From NCBI RefSeq assembly GCF_004358325.1, contig NZ_CP037940.1, positions 2,604,001 to 2,668,000 of the forward strand: 64,000 nucleotides of DNA, in the 5' to 3' direction. Made by a program: the position numbers and the translations under genes. Positions 16,481 to 24,892 of the stretch are shown one piece after another. The DNA comes from Periweissella cryptocerci. GTDB lineage: Bacteria; Bacillota; Bacilli; Lactobacillales; Lactobacillaceae. The notes beneath the pieces are model-generated. The model made no database searches, was not told where the DNA came from, and saw nothing but the letters and a program-made list of their open reading frames with translations. Numbering within the stretch: position 1 is the first letter of the stretch; every line of letters begins with the position of its first letter.

Positions 16481-17836
16481 ATGCCATTCATTATACTAAC
16501 GGTGGGGATTGTTTTTTTACTGCTGCTAATTGTTAAGTTCAAGTTAAATACTTTTGTTTCGTTAATTATTACCGCTACCTTGGTGGCTTTAGGGCTGGGG
16601 ATGAACCCAGCTGACATTGCGCATTCGATTGAAACTGGGATTGGTGGCACACTTGGTGAGCTCGCGATTGTCTTTGGGATGGGCGCAATGTTAGGCCGGT
16701 TGGTTGCCGATGCTGGTGGGGCGTTTCGGATTGCAGAAACGCTGATTCAAAAATTCGGGCGCAAACGCCTGCAACTCGCCGTCATGGTGGCGTCATTTAT
16801 CATCGGGATTGCGTTGTTCTTTGAAGTGGGGATGGTCTTATTGATCCCAATCGTCTTCGCAATTGCGATGGAGGCGAGTGTACCTTTGCTGTACTTGGGG
16901 ATTCCAATGGCGACTGCCTTGTCAGTTACGCACGGATTCTTACCACCACACCCAGCGCCAACTGCAATTGCGGTGGCGTTAGGGGCGAACCCCGGGAAAG
17001 TTTTGATCTTCGGGTTAATCACAGCGGTGGTCGCTGCAATCATTGCGGGACCATTATTTACTAAGGTCATTATGAAAGTCATTCCTGATGCGTTCACAAT
17101 CAAGAAAGAATTGACGGCGTTTGGTGAACAAAAAACCTTCAAGCTTGAAGATACACCATCATTTGGGATTGCGACGTTGACGTCATTATTCCCAGTTATT
17201 CTGATGGCGATTACGACAGGGTGGCAGATTTTCCGCTTCGATGGCCGAGTGCCCAAGAGTCCACAAGGGATTGACGCCGTCATCGAAATGATTGGTAACC
17301 CTGTGATGGCGATTTTGATTTCATTAGTCGTTGCGCTGTTTACGATGGGTTACTTACGCAAGCGTTCATTCAAGGAAATCGCTAATTCAATTGATACTTC
17401 AACCCGTTCGATTGCTGGTTTATTACTGGTTATCGGGGGTGGGGCCGCCTTCAAGCAAGTCTTAATCGACGGTGGCGTTGGTAAGGCCGTGGCCGAAGTT
17501 TTCCAAGGCGTGGACGTTTCACCAATTATCCTTGCTTGGGTGATTACGGTGATTCTGCGGATTGCACTTGGTTCAGCGACGGTGGCGGCTTTAACCGCCG
17601 CTGGTTTGGTGATGCCACTGATGCAAGGTGCTGGTATCGATCCAACCTTCATGGTGCTTTCAATTGGGGCGGGTTCATTGGCCTTCAGTCACGTGAACGA
17701 TGCCGGGTTCTGGATGTTCAAGGAATACTTTGACTTAAACATTAAGCAAACTTTCCAGACATGGACATTGCTGGAAACGATTATCGCGGTCGTCGGCTTA
17801 GGGATGTCACTGTTCTTGAATATGTTGTTTGGGTAA
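16481..17836 (+). CDS. gntP: Gluconate:H+ symporter, GntP family
   Basis: The 451-residue carrier has 12-14 hydrophobic segments. It carries family blocks such as FGMGAMLGRLVADAGGA, the SVTHGFLPPHPAPTAIA signature (about residues 145-161) and the C-terminal SVNDAGFW-like stretch (FSHVNDAGFWMFKEYF). It imports gluconate or a related sugar acid. GGGAACGGAT precedes the ATG. No gluconate kinase or regulator is adjacent, so phosphorylation must be encoded elsewhere. A cre site in the promoter predicts repression on preferred sugars. Confidence 0.93.
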   Translation: MPFIILTVGIVFLLLLIVKFKLNTFVSLIITATLVALGLGMNPADIAHSIETGIGGTLGELAIVFGMGAMLGRLVADAGGAFRIAETLIQKFGRKRLQLAVMVASFIIGIALFFEVGMVLLIPIVFAIAMEASVPLLYLGIPMATALSVTHGFLPPHPAPTAIAVALGANPGKVLIFGLITAVVAAIIAGPLFTKVIMKVIPDAFTIKKELTAFGEQKTFKLEDTPSFGIATLTSLFPVILMAITTGWQIFRFDGRVPKSPQGIDAVIEMIGNPVMAILISLVVALFTMGYLRKRSFKEIANSIDTSTRSIAGLLLVIGGGAAFKQVLIDGGVGKAVAEVFQGVDVSPIILAWVITVILRIALGSATVAALTAAGLVMPLMQGAGIDPTFMVLSIGAGSLAFSHVNDAGFWMFKEYFDLNIKQTFQTWTLLETIIAVVGLGMSLFLNMLFG

Positions 17837-17920
17837 ACAGGAGTGCTTGGACTTGAGGTGTTCAGACGGGTTCAGGTGGTGTGGCAGTAAAGTATTATTA
17901 AATTGATAAATTAACGGAGA

Positions 17921-17946
17921 GTTCACCAGCGATGGTGGGCTTTTTT
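17921..17946 (+). terminator. Intrinsic terminator of gntP
   Basis: A short TTCACCA/TGGTGGG hairpin is followed by six T. Confidence 0.7.
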
Positions 17947-17970
17947 GTTGTGTATGTGTAAAACTACGAA

Positions 17971-18019
17971 AAGTTATATAAAGTTATATAAACAAATAAA
18001 AGTTATATAAAGTTATATA
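17971..18019. repeat. Four copies of AAGTTATATA
   Basis: Two tandem pairs of the 10-mer AAGTTATATA lie at 17971-17990 and 18000-18019, with ten bases between the pairs. This AT-rich stretch lies between the convergent ends of gntP and the minus-strand surface-protein gene. No function is assigned; DNA bending or protein binding is possible. Confidence 0.7.
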
Positions 18020-18040
18020 CGACTTCGAAAGGATGAAATG

Positions 18041-18146
18041 AAAAAAGTCTCGGGTGCATTTCTCCTGAGGCTTGCTTAAGGTGAATTTTAGCAAAAATAT
18101 GTAATAAGAACTACATCGAGGCGCGTGCCTATGGATGTAGTTCTTA
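18041..18146 (-). terminator. Terminator region of the minus-strand surface-protein gene
   Basis: On the minus strand, a perfect AAGAACTACATC/GATGTAGTTCTT hairpin (18106-18146) is followed by a second hairpin with GAGACT then TTTTTT (18041-18072). The first hairpin is symmetrical enough to work in either direction. Confidence 0.65.
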
Positions 18147-18226
18147 GTGGGGAATGATTCAAATGATGCTATGCGTAATCTATGCAGCGTGTGTCTATAA
18201 TCAAGCCTTCGATTATAGTTTTTCAC

Positions 18227-19384
18227 TTATTTTCCAGAGCTGCTAGTACTACCGTCATACCCATATAGTTCGCGCACTTGTTCCTCGAGTTTTGCGAGGC
18301 GGTCAGTGAGTTCTGTCAAGTCCATTGAATTTGGTAATGCGCGTAATGCAGCGTTAATTTCTTCGAGATTATCATAGATTTGGGTCAAGTCCGTTGAACT
18401 TAAAAGCTTGCTTAAAGCTTCCTCAATAGTGACGAAACGGTCGTTGATGGCCGCCAGATCAATTGCGCCATCAGCATTGGTGTTTTCATTATTAGTATTT
18501 CCGTTTTCACTATTGTTGCCGTTAGTATTTTCAGTTCCAGAAGTATTTTGTAATGCCGTTAATGCTGCCTGTAAGCTTTGAACTGTTAGCTGCAACTCGG
18601 CAAATTCTTGCGGCGTGATTCCCTTGTTGGGCGCCTGATAGTCGGCTTTGAGTTGAGCCAAGGCGGCTTCTAAGGCCGCCACCTGCGCTTGCGTTGCCTG
18701 TAATGCGGTTAAATCGGCTTTCGCTGGTGTTGCAGCTTTTGGCACAATCTTAATTTGGGCATTCTTCTTAGCCAAATTTGTGTAGTGCACAACTTGGACT
18801 TCAACGTTATTACCCGCTTTAGTAGCAGGTAAGGCATGGTGCCAGTGGCCATAACGAGTAGCGTTAATTTTGTAATGGCGCTTATGACCATTTTTATCAA
18901 TGTAGCGAACATGTACGGCTTGCTTAGGAGTTGCCGTACCATGGGCAATTCTTTGGCCGCCTTCGGTTACGGTTTTACTTGTAACGCTTAAAGCAACTTT
19001 ACTAGTGCGCACCATCTTAGTCTTTTGACCCGGTTTGAAGCCTTTCTTCATGGCGATCAACTTAATTGTGCCACCCTTAGTGATTTGATCAGTTCCACGA
19101 TCAATAATCGTGAATGTCCCACTAGCATTAGCCTTGGTTTGCCCAATTTTGGTGACATGCTTGCCAACCACTTGGTACGCAACAACTGTCGAGCCTGCCG
19201 TTGCGTTCCCTTTAATTTTATTGCTTAAGTGGAAAATTTTGTTGACGCGATAAATCATCGCTTGTCGAGTGGTTGCTGCGTCAACTTGAACGTCTTCAGT
19301 TGAAAAACCGGCACCCATTAGTGCGGCAGATAGGAGTCCCGCTGCCAAGTATGTTTTTCCACGCTTGTTAAACTTCATTTCCAT
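18227..19384 (-). CDS. Secreted surface protein with Ig-like domains and coiled coil
   Basis: The protein has a signal peptide (KFNKRGKTYLAAGLLSAAL, cleavage near VDAATT), two or three beta-rich Ig-like modules (about residues 35-215) with KITKGGT-like repeats, an Ala/Gln-rich coiled coil (about 220-290), an Asn/Glu/Thr linker (about 290-320) and a second coiled coil (about 320-375). No LPxTG motif or lipobox is visible, so it is probably released or held non-covalently. ATG 19384 is preferred because GAGGTG lies six bases upstream. Role unknown; adhesion is possible. Confidence 0.75.
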   Translation of the reverse strand: MEMKFNKRGKTYLAAGLLSAALMGAGFSTEDVQVDAATTRQAMIYRVNKIFHLSNKIKGNATAGSTVVAYQVVGKHVTKIGQTKANASGTFTIIDRGTDQITKGGTIKLIAMKKGFKPGQKTKMVRTSKVALSVTSKTVTEGGQRIAHGTATPKQAVHVRYIDKNGHKRHYKINATRYGHWHHALPATKAGNNVEVQVVHYTNLAKKNAQIKIVPKAATPAKADLTALQATQAQVAALEAALAQLKADYQAPNKGITPQEFAELQLTVQSLQAALTALQNTSGTENTNGNNSENGNTNNENTNADGAIDLAAINDRFVTIEEALSKLLSSTDLTQIYDNLEEINAALRALPNSMDLTELTDRLAKLEEQVRELYGYDGSTSSSGK

Positions 19385-19445
19385 ATTTTTCACCTCATTT
19401 TCATTTATCACACTACATTCAATACATAAATTCTAGCAAAAAAGT

Positions 19446-19643
19446 ATGAATAAAATTATGAGGAAGCTTGCCGTGTCAATCGTAGTATCTTCACATTTAG
19501 GATTAGGGTGGACAGCTGTCTTATTAGACGTTAATTGGTATTGTGAATTATTTCTCGATGCAGTATTATCTATTTTAAAGATTAAGGGGCCCGATTTAAT
19601 CGTTAGCTTATTTTGGGAATTAGGGAGAATATATTATGGATGA
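19446..19643 (+). CDS. Small hydrophobic protein, 65 residues
   Basis: The family is not recognised. It has an N-terminal basic MNKIMRKLAVS followed by a hydrophobic helix and a second hydrophobic stretch (LFLDAVLSILKIKG). It overlaps the next 37-residue frame by eight bases. The start has no strong ribosome site, and the region lies between divergent genes, so the call is tentative. Confidence 0.45.
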   Translation: MNKIMRKLAVSIVVSSHLGLGWTAVLLDVNWYCELFLDAVLSILKIKGPDLIVSLFWELGRIYYG

Positions 19644-19749
19644 ACGGAAACGATTTAGGCTGTATAAAGGTAAACACTGGGTGATTGCTGAATTTACAGT
19701 TATGGCGAGTGCTGATGACAACCGACAACTTGGTAAGGATTGGTATTAA
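19636..19749 (+). CDS. 37-residue ORF resembling an isolated KxYKxGKxW signal peptide
   Basis: The frame begins MDERKRFRLYKGKHWVIAEF and ends after KDWY. The segment RLYKGKHW matches the KxYKxGKxW signal-peptide motif of large LAB surface proteins with one residue missing between K and G. A mature protein does not follow. AGGGAGAATATATT supplies a plausible ribosome site. It is probably the remnant of a lost adhesin or glucansucrase gene, or a free-standing micro-protein. Confidence 0.45.
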   Translation: MDERKRFRLYKGKHWVIAEFTVMASADDNRQLGKDWY

Positions 19750-19754
19750 CTCAA

Positions 19755-20159
19755 ATGAAAAAGCTCATTCGCATAATTTTAATAGTGGCGATAACTATTT
19801 TAGGTTTATTAGTTATCACAACTCCCTTTGTATTTCACCAATATGGTGCACCGATGGAACGTAACCTGGATAAGCAACTGAAGCGAGCTATCAAAGAAGA
19901 TGATAATTTCATGTTTTTAGATGGTGATCATGGTAGGCAAACGATTATTGAAGACTATAAACATGGCGAGCATATCGAAAAAATTTCTGATATGCAAGGG
20001 GGCAATTCAGAAGGGCTTTATGTGTATTTTGCACAGCTTGGAAAACAAAAGATTGAATTGAATGTGTACACAAAAGATTCAGGCGTTAATTATTTTTTCC
20101 CGAAATTTAAATTGGATAGTGTCCGGGTGTTTGATGAAGATGGAAGTTCCGGTCATTGA
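19755..20159 (+). CDS. Membrane-anchored hypothetical protein
   Basis: A single N-terminal transmembrane helix (about residues 4-25 of the 134-residue product) carries a hydrophilic extracellular domain of about 105 residues with many charged residues (LDKQLKRAIKEDDNFMFLDG and later ELNVYTKDSG). No cysteine follows the helix, so it is not a lipoprotein. It starts five bases after the stop of the 37-residue ORF, suggesting one transcript. Function not recognised. Confidence 0.65.
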   Translation: MKKLIRIILIVAITILGLLVITTPFVFHQYGAPMERNLDKQLKRAIKEDDNFMFLDGDHGRQTIIEDYKHGEHIEKISDMQGGNSEGLYVYFAQLGKQKIELNVYTKDSGVNYFFPKFKLDSVRVFDEDGSSGH

Positions 20160-20228
20160 GTTTGGGCGAGCTAATGTAGAATATGCGATGAAGATTTTGT
20201 ACGTATAGTTAAGAAAGGAGTTAGTGGT

Positions 20229-20669
20229 ATGCCAGTGCGGGCCTCAGATAAGCCCTGCGCAGGTATATCGGTGAAGATGATGGAAAAAAGATTGATTTAT
20301 CCCGTTGTAATTGGCGAATTTCATGACGATGGTGACTATTTTGTCGCATCGTCACCTAATATTCCTGGAATGGTTACGCAAGGTGATACATTGGCGGATG
20401 CGGCGTATTGGAGTGAAGATGCAATTGCAACGATGATTGATGAAATGCCGGAATATCCGGCGTCCGCTGATCCAAGTGGTTGGCAGCTGGCAGCCAATGA
20501 GCGCATTGTCTATGTGTCGGTTGATATGCCCAAATGGTTGCAGGCTAACTCCAAAACCATTAAGAAGACAATTACCGTCCCAAAGTATTTGAGCGACTTA
20601 GCTAAAGAACGCGGGATTAATGTGTCGAAGGTCGCTACCGAAGCGTTGGCGAAGATTGTATTGGATTAG
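20229..20669 (+). CDS. HicB-like antitoxin without a visible HicA
   Basis: The first part has the HicB partial RNase H-like fold (YPVVIGEFHDDGDYFVASSP, then NIPGMVTQGDTLADA). The C-terminal part (TIKKTITVPKYLSDLAKERGI) looks like the DNA-binding ribbon-helix-helix of HicB. ATG 20229 has AAAGGAG at good spacing, giving 146 residues with about 17 extra N-terminal residues; a shorter start at 20277-20280 lacks such a site. The neighbours contain no HicA toxin. It may be an orphan regulator or the remnant of a HicAB pair. Confidence 0.75.
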   Translation: MPVRASDKPCAGISVKMMEKRLIYPVVIGEFHDDGDYFVASSPNIPGMVTQGDTLADAAYWSEDAIATMIDEMPEYPASADPSGWQLAANERIVYVSVDMPKWLQANSKTIKKTITVPKYLSDLAKERGINVSKVATEALAKIVLD

Positions 20670-20756
20670 TTTTTTCACACTGGCTACGTTATGGCTCAGT
20701 CCAAATTGACAAAGCTTGCGGGTGACTGCCATTTTGGTCCCCTGAAAATAAATACA

Positions 20757-20790
20757 AAAAAGGCCGCAAGAATATTTGCGGTCTGTTTTC
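20757..20790 (+). terminator. Intrinsic terminator
   Basis: AGGCCGCAAG and TTGCGGTCT pair and are followed by GTTTT. It ends the hicB-like unit. Confidence 0.7.
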
Positions 20791-21021
20791 GTGCCCCGAT
20801 TATTTTGCCAGCGCCCCAGCCAGCGGGCTACTCCACCCAGATTTCACGGCATTTACAAGCAATACCCTACCCACTACATGTAGATAATGTGTCACCTCAA
20901 AACAACCCAAACACAACATGTTGTGTCGAGAAACTTACTTTTTGATAGTAATTTAATTCTAGGTATGCTATATTAATTTATGTTGAAAATAAGAAATAGC
21001 TAATTAGGAGAATTAGAAATT

Positions 21022-22098
21022 ATGAAGAAGTCTATGAAGTACTCACTTATCGGTGTTGGGGTGGCAGTTGTGATTGCGTTGATTGGGGTTAACATGCACA
21101 AGCCTAGCAAAGCTGCCGAAGGGCAATCGACAGCGCAGTCTGTTGCCATGGTGACAAATGGGGGTGGCGTGGATGACCGGTCATTTAACCAATCGACTTG
21201 GGAAGGGATAACGCGGTTTGGAAAGGCGAATGGCTTGAAGAAGGGGATGGTTAACGGCAAGCCGGGCTACGATTACTTCAATTCAGATGATCAAAGCCAA
21301 TTCCTAGCCAATTTCTTGTTGGCAGCGAAGTCAAACTACAAGATTGTCTTCGGGGCGGGCTTCCAATTAGCGGATTCAATCAAGCAAGCCGCGGCGCAAT
21401 ACCCAAAGACGAAGTTCGTCATCATTGATTCAGTGGTGAAGGGCAAAAACATCGCGTCCGTTAACTTCCGGTCAAATGAAGCTTCATACTTAGCTGGGGT
21501 GGCGGCGGCCAAGACCACGAAAACTAACACGATTGGTTTTGTTGGGGGGATGCACTCAGAATTGATTGACATGTTCCAAGCCGGCTACATGGCGGGTGCC
21601 AAGTCAGTGAACCCCAAGATTAGCATCAAAATCGCCTATGCCAACACTTTTACGGACGCATCAAAGGGATCCGCAATTGCTGCGGCAATGACGGCTGACC
21701 ACGCGGACGTCATCTACTCAGCTGCTGGCCAAGTCGGTTCAGGGGTCGCTGCCGAATTACGCTCACAAAACCAAAAAGTGCCTGCAGCCGACAAAAAGTA
21801 CTTCATCGGGGTCGATATTGATCAACACGCCGATGGTGACTACACGGATTCAAAGGGCGTGAAGTCAAACTTCACCTTAACATCAGTTCTCACCCAAGTC
21901 GGTAACGCCGCAAACACCATTGCGACGGCGGCTAATGACGGCTACTTCCCAGCTGGCAAGGACACTATCCTGGGCTTGAAGGAAAACGGAGTTGACATCG
22001 TGAAGACGGAACTTTCACCCGCAATCGTCAAGGCGACTGACAAGGCCAAGGCTGAAATCATTGCTGGTAAGATAACGGTATCTGCGACGTTGAAGTAA
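21022..22098 (+). CDS. BMP family nucleoside-binding protein
   Basis: The 358-residue periplasmic-binding-type protein matches the BMP/PnrA/Med family of ABC-transporter nucleoside receptors: VAMVTNGGGVDDRSFNQSTW at the ligand entrance, YKIVFGAGFQL, KFVIIDS and VGGMHSELIDMFQAGY. An N-terminal hydrophobic segment (about residues 8-25) anchors or exports it, but the usual lipobox cysteine is absent, which is atypical. AATTAGGAGAATTAG precedes the ATG. No permease or ATPase gene is adjacent, so the transporter is encoded elsewhere. A cytosolic regulatory (Med-like) role is less likely. Confidence 0.85.
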   Translation: MKKSMKYSLIGVGVAVVIALIGVNMHKPSKAAEGQSTAQSVAMVTNGGGVDDRSFNQSTWEGITRFGKANGLKKGMVNGKPGYDYFNSDDQSQFLANFLLAAKSNYKIVFGAGFQLADSIKQAAAQYPKTKFVIIDSVVKGKNIASVNFRSNEASYLAGVAAAKTTKTNTIGFVGGMHSELIDMFQAGYMAGAKSVNPKISIKIAYANTFTDASKGSAIAAAMTADHADVIYSAAGQVGSGVAAELRSQNQKVPAADKKYFIGVDIDQHADGDYTDSKGVKSNFTLTSVLTQVGNAANTIATAANDGYFPAGKDTILGLKENGVDIVKTELSPAIVKATDKAKAEIIAGKITVSATLK

Positions 22099-22173
22099 AA
22101 CGTGAATTAACGCCAAACGAAATGCAACGCAGAAAACGAAATAAGCAGAGAAATATTATTTAAGCATTATATT

Positions 22174-22218
22174 GAGGAGTGATTTTATCCATAAAGGGAT
22201 AGAGCCACTTCTTTTTTT
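22174..22218 (+). terminator. Intrinsic terminator of the BMP gene
   Basis: GGAGTG...TTATCC pairs with GGGATA...CCACTTC, followed by seven T. Confidence 0.75.
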
Positions 22219-22922
22219 ATTGCGTTATTTTCCAACAAACAATGTGTAACATAATTAGGGGGCGCTTGGGACAAAATACGAAAATAGTTAGTAGCGGCCA
22301 ATGAACACACTTCAGATTAGACTTGTCTAATAGAAGTTCACTATTTTAATTTATACACGGATAAAACCTTGCATGTTAATTCACAAAACCATAGAATAAT
22401 AAAGTCGGTTGCAAGCAAACCTTGCAGCGGAAGGGTGCCAAAAGACGAAGAATGTGAATGGATGATCATCAGTAAATGAACAAGGTTTTAATTATGTGTT
22501 CATTAGCTGAGTGATTATGCATTATATTGTGAATGTGTTAATTCATTGCGTGCTTTTTCACATGCGCGAGTACACGTGGGGTTCAGGGGATTGTTCAGAA
22601 ATCGTGCTATTAAGACGCGCGATTATCCGGAAATGTGAACAAAACGTGAACTTTATCCATAATGAGGTCATGATTTCTTCGGCTTTTTGTAACACTTTCG
22701 CTATGGTATGTGTGCGGTGGGCTATGTATAATAAATCTTGTTATAGAAAGTCAAGTGAAAGGCTTAAATGAGTTAATTATTTTAACCATTTAAGTTGTTG
22801 GCGAGATTGTTGTACCTATATGTACAAAGTGATGGTTGGTTAACTAAATCAACTTGCTGGATGAATTATTAAGAGACATTACTATTGGAATCACTGGGGA
22901 ATATAAATGGAGGATTCAGAAA
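22219..22922 (+). promoter_or_regulatory. Long upstream region of the exopolysaccharide cluster
   Basis: About 700 bases without a convincing gene precede the first glycan gene. A hairpin ATTAGAC/GTCTAAT lies near 22314-22331, and short GTTCAC/GTGAAC and TGTTCA/TGAACA motifs recur (22302, 22335, 22477, 22497, 22592, 22635 and 22645). An 86-codon open frame at 22511-22771 looks unlike protein. The length suggests complex regulation or a decayed upstream gene. Confidence 0.4.
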
Positions 22923-23633
22923 ATGTATAAAAATTATATTAAACGATATTTAGATATTATTATGGCGCTTATCATCTTGATTTGTGCTTCACCAATCATG
23001 TTGATTACAGCATTAGCAATTAAATTCGAATCAAAGGGACCGGCAATTTTCAAACAAGAGCGTGTCGGAATTCACTCGGTTCAGTTTACATTAAAGAAGT
23101 TTCGTTCAATGCGAATTGATACGCCGGAAGTTGCTTCAAATGATTTGGATGCACATGATTACCATACTAAAATTGGTACATTTATCCGAAAGGTGTCAAT
23201 CGACGAATTACCACAGCTTTTCAACGTCCTTACTGGTGAAATGAGCATGATTGGCCCACGTCCATTAATTCGCAGTGAACGAGAAGTTTTATTGATGCGT
23301 CATGCAGGTGGTGCTGATCGTGTACGCCCTGGTTTGACGGGATTGGCCCAAGTTAACGGTCGCGACACACTAGACGATGAAGCAAAGGCAAATTTTGATA
23401 GTATATACGCATCAGATGTGACTTTCATGAAGGATGCTAAAATCGTCGTTCGGACAATGTTCTACGTACTTGGTTCAAAGGGAATCGTGGAAGACAAGAT
23501 TTCTAAGGTAACCAATGCGGAACGGCGGAAGGAACACAAGCTTGAAAGGGCTGAAGTTAAAGCCGAAAAAGTGGAACGAAAAGCTGATGTAGTGGCTATT
23601 AAAAGCGTTAAGCCGGTGTTTGAGAGCAAATAA
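22923..23633 (+). CDS. Undecaprenyl-phosphate sugar phosphotransferase (initiating)
   Basis: This enzyme starts repeat-unit assembly by moving a sugar-1-phosphate to undecaprenyl phosphate at the membrane. The 236-residue protein is the short catalytic form: one N-terminal hydrophobic helix (YLDIIMALIILI), then KQERVGIHSVQFTLKKFRSM, ELPQLFNVLTGEMSMIGPRP and RVRPGLTGLAQVNGR, all signature blocks of the bacterial sugar transferase family. The last 35 residues are an unusual Lys/Glu-rich extension. ATG 22923 follows TGGAGG. No wzd/wze tyrosine kinase pair precedes it, unlike many EPS loci. Confidence 0.92.
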   Translation: MYKNYIKRYLDIIMALIILICASPIMLITALAIKFESKGPAIFKQERVGIHSVQFTLKKFRSMRIDTPEVASNDLDAHDYHTKIGTFIRKVSIDELPQLFNVLTGEMSMIGPRPLIRSEREVLLMRHAGGADRVRPGLTGLAQVNGRDTLDDEAKANFDSIYASDVTFMKDAKIVVRTMFYVLGSKGIVEDKISKVTNAERRKEHKLERAEVKAEKVERKADVVAIKSVKPVFESK

Positions 23634-23649
23634 CATAGATAATTAAATT

Positions 23650-23682
23650 GAGGCAATGGCGAATGATGTAGTCATTGCCTTG
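23650..23682 (+). terminator. Hairpin between the first two glycan genes
   Basis: AGGCAATG and CATTGCCT form an eight-base-pair stem followed by TGTATT, a weak U-run. It could attenuate transcription into the rest of the cluster. Confidence 0.45.
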
Positions 23683-23729
23683 TATTACATAAAGAGTATT
23701 TAATGATACATAGGAGTGTGGGGAAAAAG

Positions 23730-24878
23730 ATGGGTGAAACGAAGAAAGTATTAATTGTCAGTTCAACTGCTTCAATGATTAAACAGTTTAATATGCGGAA
23801 CATTGAAATTCTGCAGGAATTAGGGAATGAAGTCCATGTGGCGGCTAATTTTGTGGAACCCGGAACAATTACAAAACGAATGGCAGAACACTTGCAGGAG
23901 CAGTTGCAAGAGATGGGTGTGACTTGGTATCAAGTTGATTTTGGTCGTGGAGCAGGTTCGCTCAAAAGTAACATGAAGGCATATAAGCAAATTCACAAAA
24001 TTATTAAACAAGGATATAGTTTTGTACATACGCAAGCATCACTGGCGAGTATGTTGACACGCCTAGCTACACATGTAACAAAAACACCACTGATTTATAT
24101 GGCGCATGGATTCCAGTTTTATAAAGGGTCATCGACAGTTAGTTGGTTAGTTTATTACAATATCGAGAAATTCCTTTCACGATGGACTGATTTATTAATT
24201 ACAATCAATCATGAAGATACGAAACTTGCTAAGAAAAAATTTCATGCAGGTGAGGTGATTGAAGTGCCAGGTGTAGGAATTAACTACAATAAATTTGCGA
24301 CACCAGTTGGTGAAGATGTTATCATTAAAACGCGCAGTGAGTTAGGTGTACCACAAGATGCAAAATTACTGATTTCAGTGGGTGAACTGAGTGCACGTAA
24401 GAACCATCGAATCGTGATTGAAGCACTGGCTAAATTGAACAATCCCAATTTATATTACGTAATTGCGGGAATTGGTCCGTTGAAAGATGAACTTAATGAG
24501 TTGATCGCACAAAATCACTTAGGAGATAACGTTAAGTTGCTTGGGTATCGCAGTGACTTACCTGAATTGTATCAAGCATCGAATGCTGCTATTTTCCCTT
24601 CTAAATTTGAAGGCTTAATGGTTGCAGGCATGGAAGCCATGGCTGCAGGAGTGCCATTACTATATGCGGACGTTCGTGGGATTAGGGACTATTCAGAAGA
24701 TGGACGTACTGGTTTTTCCTTTAACTATGATGACGTGGGTTCAGTGGCGAAAGCAATGAAGCAGTTGGCTAATGTTGAAAATCGTGATGCATTAGGAATT
24801 AGTGCGCAGCAACATGCTCGGCAGTTTGAAATGGCTGAGATTGATGGGCAGATGAAAGCTATATATAACCAAATATAA
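23730..24878 (+). CDS. Glycosyltransferase family 4 protein
   Basis: The GT-B enzyme of about 382 residues has the N-terminal KKVLIVSSTASMIKQF segment and the C-terminal nucleotide-sugar region SVGELSARKNHRI, GIGPLKDELNEL and PSKFEGLMVAGMEAMAAG, the last holding the EX7E-type retaining motif. It is probably the second enzyme of repeat-unit assembly (EpsD/CapJ-like). ATG 23730 sits next to the conserved first strand; an ATG at 23703 with no better ribosome site is an alternative. Sugar specificity cannot be read. Confidence 0.88.
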   Translation: MGETKKVLIVSSTASMIKQFNMRNIEILQELGNEVHVAANFVEPGTITKRMAEHLQEQLQEMGVTWYQVDFGRGAGSLKSNMKAYKQIHKIIKQGYSFVHTQASLASMLTRLATHVTKTPLIYMAHGFQFYKGSSTVSWLVYYNIEKFLSRWTDLLITINHEDTKLAKKKFHAGEVIEVPGVGINYNKFATPVGEDVIIKTRSELGVPQDAKLLISVGELSARKNHRIVIEALAKLNNPNLYYVIAGIGPLKDELNELIAQNHLGDNVKLLGYRSDLPELYQASNAAIFPSKFEGLMVAGMEAMAAGVPLLYADVRGIRDYSEDGRTGFSFNYDDVGSVAKAMKQLANVENRDALGISAQQHARQFEMAEIDGQMKAIYNQI

Positions 24879-24892
24879 TTGGAGAAATTAAA

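Noticed and set aside
20229..20669. Complete HicAB toxin-antitoxin pair.
   Set aside because: No HicA-like frame lies on either side; only the antitoxin-type protein is present.
22511..22771. 86-codon open frame upstream of the exopolysaccharide cluster.
   Set aside because: The composition is unlike protein (many Cys, His and Arg), there is no ribosome site, and nothing in it resembles a domain.
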